A stretch of 52,282 nucleotides of DNA, taken from contig CM022678.1 in NCBI GenBank assembly GCA_012295275.1, forward strand, positions 5,079,777 through 5,132,058, given 5' to 3'. Made by a program: the position numbers and the translations under genes. Origin of the DNA: Chrysomallon squamiferum (taxonomy: Eukaryota; Mollusca; Gastropoda; Neomphalida; Peltospiridae). Positions 15,016 through 25,011 of this stretch are shown here, piece by piece. Below the pieces are notes generated by a model. It saw only the letters and a list, made by a program, of their open reading frames with translations. It had not been told where the DNA came from and did no database searches. Every line of letters begins with the position of its first letter. Positions within the stretch are counted from its first letter, which is position 1.

Positions 15016-16014
15016 TCAGGCTGTTTTCCTCCAAAGTACGTCATGCGGCCAATTCATTATATCTTCCGGTTTCAGCTGTTTTTTGGGTGACAGAGAATCA
15101 AAAGGAACATAGTTCATTTTCATCATATCTTCGATAATCTTTTCACCTTCTTTGTTCCTGTGTAGAACCCATTCCATCAGAATCCCTCGCACGTCGATTT
15201 CGGAGAAGAATTTCTTTCCTCCTCTGACTACTTGATGCTCAAAACCTTCAACGTCCATTTTTATGAAAGCTTTCTTGAACATGACAAAAGTGAGCACGTC
15301 ATCCAACGTTGCCGTCTGAAACGACAGAGATTCCCTGCACAACGACGACGACGTAGATGCGTTCGGTGAAGCCTTGCGATTAAGAAAGGCACTGGATTGT
15401 GGATTTGTGAATAAAAGAATTCCGTGTCCGTCTGAAATAGGATTGAGAATAAGTTTGATGTTGTTGGTTAAACCGCCACGTTCAACAGACTTGCAGAGTC
15501 GTTGAAGATTGTCAGGCAAAACTTCCATTGCAACTACCTTCCTACCAGACTTCGCCACGTGGAGAGTGAAAAGTCCAATGTGAGAGCCGATATCAAGAAA
15601 TCCCATACTGGGATCTGCTTTCATTTCATCCAGTACAAGATTTATATTTTCAGCTTCCCACGGCTGTTTGTTAAGCAGCCTTTTCGATAACCAATTGTCT
15701 TTCTGTGGATTGTGAACAAATATTGGAGTTTCTCCAGCGTTAGTTTTTAACATGACACAATGAGAAAAATCTGCCCATTTACAAAAGTTTATTTCCATTT
15801 TCCAGCCCAGTCCGTCCCATCTGTAGACCGGAGTTTGTCCTGGTGGAAATGTGACATGTAGGTTTAGACTTTCGGGACATTTTGCTTCATTTGGCAAAAT
15901 GTTCTTAATACAGTTCCTTTTGTGAAATAACATATTTTCTATGAGCAGCGTTGCCATAGCAACCAGGCATAGTTTTGCGGCTCCAGAAATAAACTGCTTC
16001 TTATTATTCGCCAT
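15016..16014 (-). CDS. FkbM-family methyltransferase F4
   Basis: 332 aa with an intact FkbM core (FLDIGSHIGLFT, VVAMEVLPDN, FIKMDVEGFE) and hydrophobic N-terminal segment LCLVAMATLLI. It shares WADFSHC and LLNKQPWE with F1 rather than the WADLPLC and LLNKQMWE of F2/F3. The start is fixed by the acceptor CTGCAG with the exon starting at 16024. AATAAA on the minus strand at 14960-14965 lies about 50 bp past the stop, much nearer than in F2/F3, because about 0.9 kb of unrelated sequence interrupts the ancestral 3' flank here. Function is inferred from the family only; the substrate is unknown. Confidence 0.9.
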   Translation of the reverse strand: MANNKKQFISGAAKLCLVAMATLLIENMLFHKRNCIKNILPNEAKCPESLNLHVTFPPGQTPVYRWDGLGWKMEINFCKWADFSHCVMLKTNAGETPIFVHNPQKDNWLSKRLLNKQPWEAENINLVLDEMKADPSMGFLDIGSHIGLFTLHVAKSGRKVVAMEVLPDNLQRLCKSVERGGLTNNIKLILNPISDGHGILLFTNPQSSAFLNRKASPNASTSSSLCRESLSFQTATLDDVLTFVMFKKAFIKMDVEGFEHQVVRGGKKFFSEIDVRGILMEWVLHRNKEGEKIIEDMMKMNYVPFDSLSPKKQLKPEDIMNWPHDVLWRKTA

Positions 16015-16029
16015 TTTTAAGCGTCTGCA

Positions 16030-16031
<2 letters not shown>

Positions 16032-16086
<55 letters not shown>

Positions 16087-16109
16087 GTAATAACAATAAT
16101 AGTAATAAC

Positions 16110-16144
<35 letters not shown>

Positions 16145-16150
16145 TAAATA
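16032..16150 (+). repeat. (AAT)n microsatellite at the F4 acceptor
   Basis: Trinucleotide tract directly intronic of the CTGCAG acceptor of F4. A GAT-rich tract follows to about 16290. Confidence 0.95.
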
Positions 16151-16444
16151 TAATATTAATGATGATGATGATGATAATGACGGTGGTAATAATAAATATA
16201 AAAATAATGATGATGATGATAATAATAATAATGATTATGATGATGTTGAGGATGGTATTATATTTATCAATAATAATCGTGATGATGAAGATAGTAATGA
16301 TGACTTATGGTAATAACAGGAACGGTAAATTCCAAGGGAGAGACAAATGTTGATATCATTCTGAGAATATACACACACTTCTGGTTTTCAAATATTCACG
16401 CCTTTTAAAAATGAAGTAAAATAAAATAAAACAAAATAAAATTA

Positions 16445-16600
16445 ACTTACGTTTTTGTTGTTTGTTTTGGGGTTGGTTTTTTTTCCTAAATGAATTTCCG
16501 ATGTATTGTGCGATTATATTCGCTAACACGTCTCCGACTGTTGCTGGCACCCAGAGGTTAGCTCCACCCAATGATCGTAGCACGTGACGTTAGCTCCGCC
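16445..16600 (-). promoter_or_regulatory. Candidate promoter and 5' UTR exon of F4
   Basis: Read on the minus strand, a GGGCGG box, TGACGT-type and CACGTG elements (about 16585-16605) and an inverted CCAAT are followed by about 110 bp that end in a strong donor, GTAAGT (complement of 16445-16450). This could pair with the F4 acceptor at 16025-16026, giving a 5' UTR intron of about 420 bp. No comparable block was found upstream of the other FkbM copies, so this is a weak prediction. Confidence 0.3.
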
Positions 16601-16779
16601 CATTTTAAAATGATATACAGTGATAGTCAGCTATTTTAATGGTGCAGATCAGTATCATAAAACCAGTCTTTTAAATGCACAGTAGCAACAGGCGTAGTAA
16701 ATATTGTAACATGTGTTTAGTCGTACTGAGTACACTGCAGTGAAATTAACTTTGAAACTTTTTTTCTTTTTTTGGTCAG

Positions 16780-17073
16780 ATTATATGCAAATACAGGTCT
16801 GGGCGTAATCAACAGACTGACGGAAATAAATTTCTATTATTGATGTACATTTGGAAATTAGATTACTCCATCATTAAATCTAACATTTTTTTTTTGTGGA
16901 CTGTACTAAATCGTTTTTAAAATATATACGGGTAATTATATATCTGCAAGTGAATAACAGGACAAAGCAGTGCTGTTTGAATGTTTCTAGATAATTTTAG
17001 GCTGGAGTTATAATTACTTCGCCGATATCTGCTATACTGGAGATAAAGAGGTCAGACGTCCATCTTTAAAATA
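16780..17073. mobile_element. Decayed right half of the MITE-like element
   Basis: 16850-17073 aligns with the right half of the 428-759 element ('gtactaaatYgttttt', 'tctagaYaatt'), ending in GTCAGACGTCCATCTTT. The left arm is not recognisable. It sits upstream of F4, as the other copies do upstream of their genes. Confidence 0.4.
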
Positions 17074-17434
17074 TTTAAACATGGCCGCCAAAGGGGCACA
17101 TAGCTACCAATTTCATACTGGTTAATTCAGTTATCATTCTTAAATTATCATGTCATTAAAAAAAATAAAATAAATTATCAGATTGATTCTTCAATCGCGA
17201 TGGTTCCACAGAAAATATTTTACACAAGTTATTCACAGAATGTCACTCTCAAAATATGGATGATGATCTGCAAGTCTATTAGTATGTAAAGATGTCTGAA
17301 TTTTAACGAAGACATCTTGTTTCGTGTTGATCATGAACAGTAGTGAAAGCACGAGGAGTTGTTTTTTTGTTTGTTTTTTTGTTTTGTTTTTTGTAAGAAG
17401 GAAAATACACTACACCTCACCTACACAAGAGTCG
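17074..17434. other. Spacer between F4 upstream region and the SPRY exon
   Basis: AT-rich DNA with GT-rich runs at 17360-17395. It would contain the 3' UTR of the minus-strand SPRY gene. No obvious minus-strand AATAAA was found. Confidence 0.4.
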
Positions 17435-18108
17435 CTAGTTGTCACCTGACAAAATGGGCGGCAGACGAACAATGCTGTCCCCGGTGACGTATTTCACTTC
17501 GACGTCGGCCGTCTTGTCTTCCAGCAGCTCGAACACTGGCAGACATTTCGTCGGCTTGACGTTCATGACGATCTGCAGCAGCTCGTTGCTGCCCACGTTG
17601 ACGACGTACAGCGTGCTCGCGCGCATGTCCAGCAGGAAGCCGAACGTCACCGTCTTCGTCTTGTTGAAGACGTCGTGGAGGCTGACGAGCTCTTTGTTGT
17701 CGGCGACGGCCTGGGACTGGCCGCCGTTCCACCACCTCAGCGCCAACGACGACTTGTAGGCGACTCTGTACAGCGCACAGCCCGCGCTGAAGATGTTGTA
17801 CGACAGCGACGTGAACTCGTCGCGCTTGTCCTCTTGCACGACCCCGAGGGAGAACAGATCCACCGTGGCCCGAGGCTTCTGTTTGACGCGCAAGGTGACG
17901 GCCACCTCCCAGTACTCGCAGGCGTTGCCGCCGAACCACCTGTTGCTCGTCACGCCCCTCAGTTTCAGCAGCCTGCCCTTGTCGTAGAAGTCGTACCTCT
18001 TGGTGCCGTCGTCGCTCCAGTGGCTGCTGTTTGAAGCGCACGTCTGCGTCTGAGCGTCCACGTAGATGAGCATGGCTTTGCTGTCGATGCTTAGAAAGCA
18101 CGACGTCC
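17435..18108 (-). CDS. SPRY/B30.2-like terminal exon of an FN3-SPRY gene
   Basis: 674-bp exon, stop TAG at 17435-17437, 223 residues after the splice. Its 5' boundary is an acceptor with a good pyrimidine tract (ctatttttgtgtcttccag, AG = complement of 18109-18110). The reading frame enters in phase 1. The protein looks like a SPRY/B30.2 beta-sandwich: CEYWEVAVTLRV near the start; TVTFGFLLDMRASTLYVVNV followed by CLPVFELLED towards the end matches the usual 'vGvlLDy..gtLsFyN...l.PvF.L' pattern. SPRY domains bind proteins or ligands. An ATG at 18143-18145 gives an apparent signal peptide, but that segment is the pyrimidine tract read through. The exon is visibly GC-rich against its surroundings. 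It most likely follows the FN3 exon at 22218-22535. Confidence 0.7.
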
Positions 18109-18192
18109 CTGGAAGACACAAAAATAGTAAAGCCGCCAGGAACATTATTCATAAACGTTAATAGAAACAATAACAGTGAAATACGTTAACAT

Positions 18193-18748
18193 ACAATACG
18201 TAATAAGTAAGAGTGTAATTCACAGGCAACAAAGCATGATATATAGACAATACGTAATAAATAAGAGTGTAATAAATAGGCAACAAAGCATGATACATAG
18301 AGAATACGTAATAAGTAAGAGTATAATAGATAGGCAACAAAGCATGATACATAGACAATACGTAATAAGTTAGAGTATAATATATAGGCAACAAAGCATG
18401 ATATATAGACAATACGTAATAAGTAAGAGTATAATAGATAGGCAACAAAGCATGATACATAGACAATACGTAATAAGTTAGAGTATAATATATAGGCAAC
18501 AAAGCATGATATATAGACAATACGTAATAAGTAAGAGTATAATACATAGGCAACAAAGCATGATGTATAGACAATACGTAATAAGTAAGAGTATAATACA
18601 TAGGCAACAAAGCATGATACATAGACAATACGTAATAAGTAAGAGTATAATATATAGGCAACAAAGCATGATATATAGACAATACGTAATAAGTAAGTGT
18701 GTAATGCATAGGCAACAGAACATGATACATAGACAATACGTAATAGTA
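18193..18748 (+). repeat. 54-bp minisatellite, about 10.3 copies
   Basis: Units start ACAATACGTAATAAGTAAGA, with variable sites mainly at 'tatannnatagg' and 'gatayata'. Period 54 is divisible by 3, so both strands stay open as 18-aa repeats. Units 4 and 6 are identical and units 3 and 5 differ at one base, so there is a 108-bp dimer substructure. Its edge lies only about 85 bp from the SPRY acceptor. Confidence 0.95.
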
Positions 18749-19305
18749 AAAAAAAAAAAAAACACTAACAATACGTGACAGCAAACAAAAAAAACAAAAA
18801 ACAAAAAAATCATTCTAGACATGAATCTGTAATTAAAGACATCATTCATAGACTATACATACTAATAAAAATAACACACACACACACACTCACACTCTCT
18901 CTCTCTCCCTCTGTCTCTCTGTCACACAAACACACTCACGCGCACACCACACACACACACACACCTACACACACAGAGAGAAAAGAAAAACAAGAACTTC
19001 AAACATGGACAAAACGTTGTAACCATAAAATATACATAAATATAGTAATCAGAAATTTAAACTATGTATGTATGTATGTATGTATGTATTTATATATATA
19101 TATATATGTTTTTATATAATATGTATGTTTTTATGTAATATGTATCTATGTATCTATGTATGTATGTATGTATGTCTGTATGTGTGTATGTATGTGCATC
19201 TGCCATATTTGTGGTAATTAAAGTATTCTCGCATATTTTCTGTTGGCACACTTTATGCAGTGAGAGATTTGTAAATAGGTTTTCGGATCTCAGGGTGCTA
19301 ATTGT

Positions 19306-19377
<72 letters not shown>

Positions 19378-20149
19378 TATAATTATAATAATATTAATAA
19401 TAATAACAATAATAATAACTCAGACCTTCTCTCTGGACTTAGTATAATTTAATTAAGTTTTAAAAACTAAAACTAAATAAAAAATTAATTAATTAAAAAA
19501 AAAAAAAATTAAAAAAAAGAGAATAATACTAATAATAACAAAAACAGCAGCAGCAACAACAATAATTAAAATAAGAATAATAATAGCGCAAAGGTAATTG
19601 CTGTATCAAAAACGGAATAAATAAATATCATTTTCTAATTACTTTCACCAACAGCTGCGGCGATTACCTATGTCACAGTGACATAAAAATAATCATGGAT
19701 GAAACTGTGAGCTTACTAAATGTTATCAAGTTTTTCAGAATTTATTGTAACATATTAACAACAAATAACGACTCTATCCAAAATGGACTCAATACTGAAA
19801 CAGAAAAAAAAAAAAAAAAAATAATAATAATAATAAAAAAATTAAAATTAAAAAATTAAAATTAAAAAAAAATTAAATAAAATAGAATTAAAAAAAAATG
19901 AATCTTTCTTGTTTCTTTCTTTGCGCTGACTATTTTTTTAGCAGATGTGGCTTATACAAAATACTTCTTTCGTCCATAATTTCTTTGTCATTGTTGGCAC
20001 ATCTAGTATCTTTTATTCGATTATTACGACAGTGCGCACAGATATGTTGAGAGGTGTGTCTGTAATTACTGATTTTTTTTTATGGATATCTGAAAACGAT
20101 CGATAAGTGTTTTTTTTTCTTCTTTTTAAACAAAAATGAAAAGCTACTA

Positions 20150-20182
<33 letters not shown>

Positions 20183-20869
20183 GTAGTATTATTATTATTG
20201 TTGTTATTATTATTATTATTTCATGGATTTCTCGCTACACAGCGTGGGTTGATTAAACGTTTGATGCGAGATTTTATTAATTTATCACACATATAAATCT
20301 ATACAGACAAGCACACATCTACACGCACACACACACACACTGCATATTGCTACATACACATTAATAGACATGCACATATACATACATATATGCACAGGCA
20401 CACAAACGTATATATGTATATATACACACACACACACACACATACACACATGTATATCCATCTATATATCTACACACACAAACACACACAAAAACACATA
20501 CATACATACACATGCATATACCCATACACATATATACAAATACACATGCATGCATACAACATGTACGTGTATAGACATGCACATCAAGAGAAAACTTTAA
20601 AATAAATGGATTGTATTATTTATTACCGGGCAAACGGCATTGATAGCATTAATATTGGGATCAGATCAGTAATTTTTTTTGTCGCACTGTCAGTGTATCA
20701 AGTGTTTGCTCAGTAAAAAATTTCAATTATTAATTATTATTTTTAGTACGTCTTAGCTCTGTGTGATGTTTTTCATTACAGATTTGTGTCTATGTATGAT
20801 TTAAAATTATTATTAATAGGAACTGACTGTGGTATGTTATTATTTATTTAATTATTTATTTATTTTTAT

Positions 20870-21300
20870 TTTTTACTTGTACGTATTGTCTATACAGATT
20901 TCTGGATGCTACGTAACATCTAACATGATATTTGTCATTAGTGTCTTTGTTTGTCTATCTATGATGTTTTTAATTAATAATTCAGATCAATGTATGAACT
21001 CTTTTTCTTTTACATATTGTCTGTGTACGACATATTTATTTTTTTAACCTTATATTTTTTTTTTATTAGTACGTATTGTCTTTGTATAATGTGTTTGCCT
21101 ACTATGCATTGTCTATCATGTTTTCAGTTCAGGCCTGTACATGAACTGTTTGTCTTTTACACGTTCTCTGTGGATGATCCCTCTATCTACTGCGTATTGT
21201 CTATGTACAACGTGCTTGATTAGTACGTATGGTCTTTGTATGTTTTTACAGTGGTACATATTATCTAATATGATACTTTTTAATTAGTACACAATCTGTC
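20870..21300 (-). repeat. Degenerate inverted relatives of the 54-bp minisatellite
   Basis: Words such as 'tacgtattgtctatRYa', 'taYcatg' and 'tttgcct' recur (20880, 21068, 21185, 21220). They are the reverse complement of the 18193-18748 unit (acaatacgta; catgata; aggcaa). Spacing is irregular, so this is an old, decayed array in the opposite orientation. Confidence 0.5.
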
Positions 21301-21311
21301 TATATAGATAT

Positions 21312-22091
21312 AGTAGTACCTCGACTTACGAGTTTTCCGAGTTATGAGCAGTTGCCCTGTCGGGTTTTGGCTTTGAGTTGCGAGCCAAAATCCGAGTTAC
21401 GAGTGAGGGTCAGATATACCACCGCTAGTTGGCGCAGTGAACACGTTTGCATCACGTGGTTATCTCGCCGTGGAAGCATCTCTGTTGTGATGTGCTCCCG
21501 TTTTGTGCAGTATTTTGACAAATTTCCAACGATCGTAAGAAAGTGAGTGTAAAGGACAGAGCTGAGAAGAAGAAGCGGATGATGTCCACTGAATTAAAGC
21601 GTCAAATCATAGAAAACATGAACGAGGTGTGCGTGTAGTCGATTTAGCTAGGCAGTACGAGCGTAGTACTTTTACGATATGTACCATACCGAAGCAGGAG
21701 AAGTCGATAAAGGCTACAACTCCAGCCAAAGGCGTTAAAATAATTTCTAAGCTGCGGACCTCTGTCCACGAAAAGATGGAGAAACCCTAACCATGTACAC
21801 TTTACAAAACCAATTTGTTTCTTTACATTCTCTTTTATTATTATTATTTTTTTTATACAATATTTGTCATTTATACATACATGTTTTCTTATATAAAAAC
21901 ACGTTACAAAAAAAAAAAAAATAATAAATAAATAAAAAAGAAAATATTGGGTTGGTTTTTCGCGGCTGAAACGGGTTAATGGTATTTCACTTAATTTCAT
22001 TTGGGAAAATAGATTTGATTATACGAGCAAACTGAATTACGAGCTCGGTCACGGAAACGAATTAAACTCGAAAGTCAAGGTACCACTGTAA
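21312..22091 (+). mobile_element. Tigger/pogo-like DNA transposon relic
   Basis: Terminal inverted repeats: left TAGTAGTACCTCGACTTACG, right (reverse) CAGTGGTACCTTGACTTTCG, with TA at both outer edges as for Tc1/mariner-pogo insertions. The interior (about 21540-21780) has broken coding traces of the transposase N-terminal CENP-B/helix-turn-helix region (for example KKKRMMSTELKRQIIENMNE, then frameshifts and stops). At about 780 bp it is internally deleted and non-autonomous. Confidence 0.75.
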
Positions 22092-22092
22092 A

Positions 22093-22139
<47 letters not shown>

Positions 22140-22165
22140 TTACTACTACTACTACTACTACTAAT
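22082..22165 (+). repeat. (ACT)n microsatellite beside the Tigger relic
   Basis: ACT/ATT trinucleotide run starting at the right end of the transposon. Confidence 0.9.
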
Positions 22166-22217
22166 AATAATAATTATAAAGGTAATTTAAAATTTAAAAA
22201 AAGTATGTTGTTCTTAC

Positions 22218-22535
22218 GATTTACTCTGTGCGGCGTGAGGATGTTCATCTTCTCGCCAAAGTTGCTCATACCCTCTGGATACACCGCCTGCAGACATATG
22301 CAGTAGTTGCAGTTGTGACGCAAGCCGTCGATGACGACGGACGTCGCGCCGGGGTCTTTCAGCTGCTGAAATGTGATCTCTTTGAGGAACGCGACGTTGC
22401 CTTCGGTGTTGGAAAACTTCGTCCTGTAAAGGTAGGCGCTCGGGCAAGCCTCCCAGCTAATTTTTATCTTCGCCGAGTCGTCGAAAGATCGTGTAACGAT
22501 GATGTTCGTGATTTTGGGCTTCTTAAAGTGCTTGT
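22218..22535 (-). CDS. Fibronectin type III domain exon of the FN3-SPRY gene
   Basis: 318 bp (106 codons) without internal ATG start, bounded by acceptor TTTCAG (exon starts 22535) and donor C|GTAAGA (exon ends 22218), phase 1 on both sides, as FN3 exons usually are. Translation reads KPKITNIIVTRSFDD, KIKISWEACPS, YLYRTKFSN, TSVVIDGLRHNCNYCICLQAVYPEGMSNFGE, NILTP: the Trp of strand B, the 'L.....Y.i.v.A' motif and the final 'TP' are FN3 hallmarks. Joined to the SPRY exon it gives an FN3-SPRY end as in MID1-like class I TRIM and FSD1 proteins. Upstream exons would lie beyond 22536 and were not found, possibly lost in or beyond the gap. An alternative donor (CAGA|GTAAAT) 7 bp earlier would be phase 0 and would not fit the SPRY exon. 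Confidence 0.75.
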
Positions 22536-23582
22536 CTGAAATGATACAGTGGATTTAAAGAAGGTTACAGTCTCTACGAATGTTACGTTTGTTGATATGT
22601 TAAATAAAAGAACGATAGTTTTCGCAAATGAATTAAAAGGAAACGGTAAGAAAGAAAATAATAATAATAACAAAACTAACTAACTAACTAACTAACTAAA
22701 TAAATAAATAAAAGTCAGATAAAAAAGTAAATATATTTAAAATAAAATTAAAATAAATTATAACCATATTTATAACGTACGTATATATATATGTATATGC
22801 ACAAAAGATTTTAATATATTACATCTAAGAGAGATAACTCAGATATGGCAATCATGAGGTGTTTGCTTTGGTGATTGTCTCCCCTACTTATATATCTAAT
22901 GCTCTGACCTGCACTATTATATTTTGTTTTGTTTGTTGTTGTTGTTGTTTTTTCTGTTATTTTTTCTCCACATCGTTATTTTCATATGACTGGACTGACC
23001 TCAGGATATTACAGATAACTAATTTGTTAAATACAAAGACTCTCTTCACAGCGCACCATTCTACATCTGACGCATCGTATCAAACGGTTTTCAAAGTAAA
23101 CCGTTGATGATGATGATGATGATGACAACAAATACAACGGCGACGAAGAAAATAATAATAAAACGAAAAAAATGTTTAACTATTCTGTACTGTAATATAC
23201 TCTTAATATACTGTAGTTAATCTAATATAATTAATAATAGCATACTAATAATAAAACGTCTAACAACAACAATAATAAAACAAGCGAACATAAATAATAA
23301 AAAAAAAAATAGTAAAATAATAAGATAATAAATGAATAAATAATGATGAAAATGATGATGATAATAAAAATATTGAATGATATATATATTAAAAAAAATA
23401 ATAATAATAAAAATAAAAACTATAATATTATAAATTAGATTGCCTGAAATAGTTTTTTAAAAAGTTGTTTATTCATTTGATATTAAGTAAAACTGAGCTA
23501 CTTGTTTATGTTAATTTAACTGTGATGGTTCCTGATTTCAAATGAAACGACAACAATAATAATTATGATGATGATGATGAAT
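22536..23582. other. Spacer before the gap
   Basis: AT-rich DNA with (ACTA)n near 22677-22710 and low-complexity A/AAT tracts (23140-23440). 'agagagataactc' at about 22828 resembles a word common in molluscan repeats. No exon could be recognised on either strand, although upstream exons of the FN3-SPRY gene would be expected in this direction. Confidence 0.5.
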
Positions 23583-23782
23583 NNNNNNNNNNNNNNNNNN
23601 NNNNNNNNNNNNNNNNNNNNNNNNNNNNNNNNNNNNNNNNNNNNNNNNNNNNNNNNNNNNNNNNNNNNNNNNNNNNNNNNNNNNNNNNNNNNNNNNNNNN
23701 NNNNNNNNNNNNNNNNNNNNNNNNNNNNNNNNNNNNNNNNNNNNNNNNNNNNNNNNNNNNNNNNNNNNNNNNNNNNNNNNNN
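23583..23782. other. Assembly gap (200 N)
   Basis: Exactly 200 N: a fixed-size scaffold gap of unknown true length. Homology of S1 to S2/S3 starts at the first base after it, so the 5' part of S1 is missing from the assembly. Confidence 0.99.
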
Positions 23783-24323
23783 CAATCAAATGGTTTGTTG
23801 ACACAAAACCATGGAGAAATGTTTTGTCAACAAACAAAAGCGGCGATGTAGTATTTGGATCGAAAGCCGAGTTGAGAAGCGCTGTTGAAAATGGTGCTGA
23901 CGTACGCGTGGTTCTTCAGATTGATTCCAGCAAACCAGCTTCAAACACTTCCAAGAAAAGGCAGGATGACTGGCGGGAAATGGGCGGAGAAGATGGAGGG
24001 CTGTGGGACAGACACGGCGGATCAGCTGACATGAACGTAAGGAACAGGAGGTCACATGAATGTAAGGAACAGGAGTGGACATTCTTTAAGACTAGCAATC
24101 TGGAGTTAGGTCCTTCTGGGAGGTTTCTGCCGAGTTACTTCAGAGTGTCAGTACTGAAGAAATGGGATCAAACGAACTGAAGATAAAGAAAGATGCCTTC
24201 TGGAAATACATGATCGTCACTACACAAGGTGATGTCGACGTCTCTCAGAGAGGTATAGGAGTTAGGAGATACGACGGCCACTTTTCTGTTAAATATGCCA
24301 TCAAATGGTTTGTCAACTATTAA
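23783..24323 (+). pseudogene. Secreted four-repeat protein S1, 3' fragment with frameshift
   Basis: It starts inside the last exon of the S family, at IKWFVDTKPW (end of repeat 3), and covers repeat 4. It is nearly identical to S2 32886-33427 but 1 bp shorter: a run of four G in S2 is three here (about 24118-24120), shifting the frame after LELGPSG and ending early at about 24180. After the shift the old frame is still clean (AFWKYMIVTTQGDVDVSQRG ... AIKWFVNY), so the defect is recent or a sequencing error. A further difference is GVRRYDGH in place of GVSRNDGH. The AATAAA at 24406-24411 is kept. The 5' part lies in or beyond the gap, so pseudogene status is not certain. Confidence 0.7.
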
Positions 24324-24355
24324 CTTTTGAACCTTACCACAAACACACACACACA

Positions 24356-24400
<45 letters not shown>

Positions 24401-24421
24401 TCAATAATAAAGAAAACTAAA

Positions 24422-24457
24422 GTTGTTGTTGTTGTTGTTGTTGTTGTTCTTCTTCTT

Positions 24458-24487
<30 letters not shown>
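24422..24487 (+). repeat. (GTT)n(CTT)n tract after S1
   Basis: Trinucleotide tract just after the AATAAA of S1. Homologous tracts of different length follow S2 (33550-33605) and S3 (42788-42875). Confidence 0.9.
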
Positions 24488-24488
<1 letters not shown>

Positions 24489-24979
24489 TTATTATTATTA
24501 CTATTTTTCTAACGCTTGCTCTCGCTTTTCAATGTTTCTGTGTGTTCCGTGTTTCTGATGAATGTAGCGTATATACAGCTTTTTTCATTACGAAAACGAA
24601 AGTTTACTGTTGAAAGTGTTCCCTTTTTTATTTTATTTTCAAGGCCGAAAGTTTTTCAAATAACATTCAATGATTTAATAACACACTGGCTGTTTTCGGC
24701 GTAAAATAGGGAGACTAAACTAAGTAATTTTTAACTCTTTATATTTGCATCGACTTTTTTATCAATGCAGTCTTACTTAAAATAAAATATACTAAAAACA
24801 AATTAAATAAATGTTCTCAAATGTCAGAAGGACTTAAAATAGCTATTTGAATGGATATCTCAAACAGATTCACAATTAAAAGTGGTCTTTGGTTTACAAT
24901 CATCGAAAAAATGGGATGGATTTAATAAAGACTGTCGAAAAAATTTTGTTTTCCCAAAAAATCGTTTTATAAATCGTTA

Positions 24980-25011
<32 letters not shown>

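Larger units (their letters stand above)
18109..22217 (-). other. Inferred intron between FN3 and SPRY exons
   Basis: 4.1-kb intron flanked by phase-1 splice sites. It holds the 54-bp minisatellite, a CA/CT-rich tract (18867-18980), GTAT repeats (19062-19193), (AAT)n (19310-19378), AT-rich low complexity (19480-19900), ATT repeats (20152-20220), a mixed CA/TA tract (20300-20590) and the Tigger-like element (21312-22091). No further exon was recognised. Confidence 0.55.

Noticed and set aside
17435-18145. Secreted protein with signal peptide starting at 18145
   Set aside because: The leader is a pyrimidine tract ending in a good acceptor, and the phase fits the upstream FN3 exon.
18193-18748. 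CRISPR array
   Set aside because: Units are directly contiguous with no unique spacers and the host is an animal.
18158-18784. 208-aa repeat protein on the minus strand and its plus-strand counterparts
   Set aside because: The 54-bp minisatellite keeps both strands open because 54 is divisible by 3; it lies in an inferred intron and has no codon bias.
20361-20605. Cys/Val/Tyr and Thr/His-rich ORFs
   Set aside because: CA/TA low-complexity DNA open on both strands.
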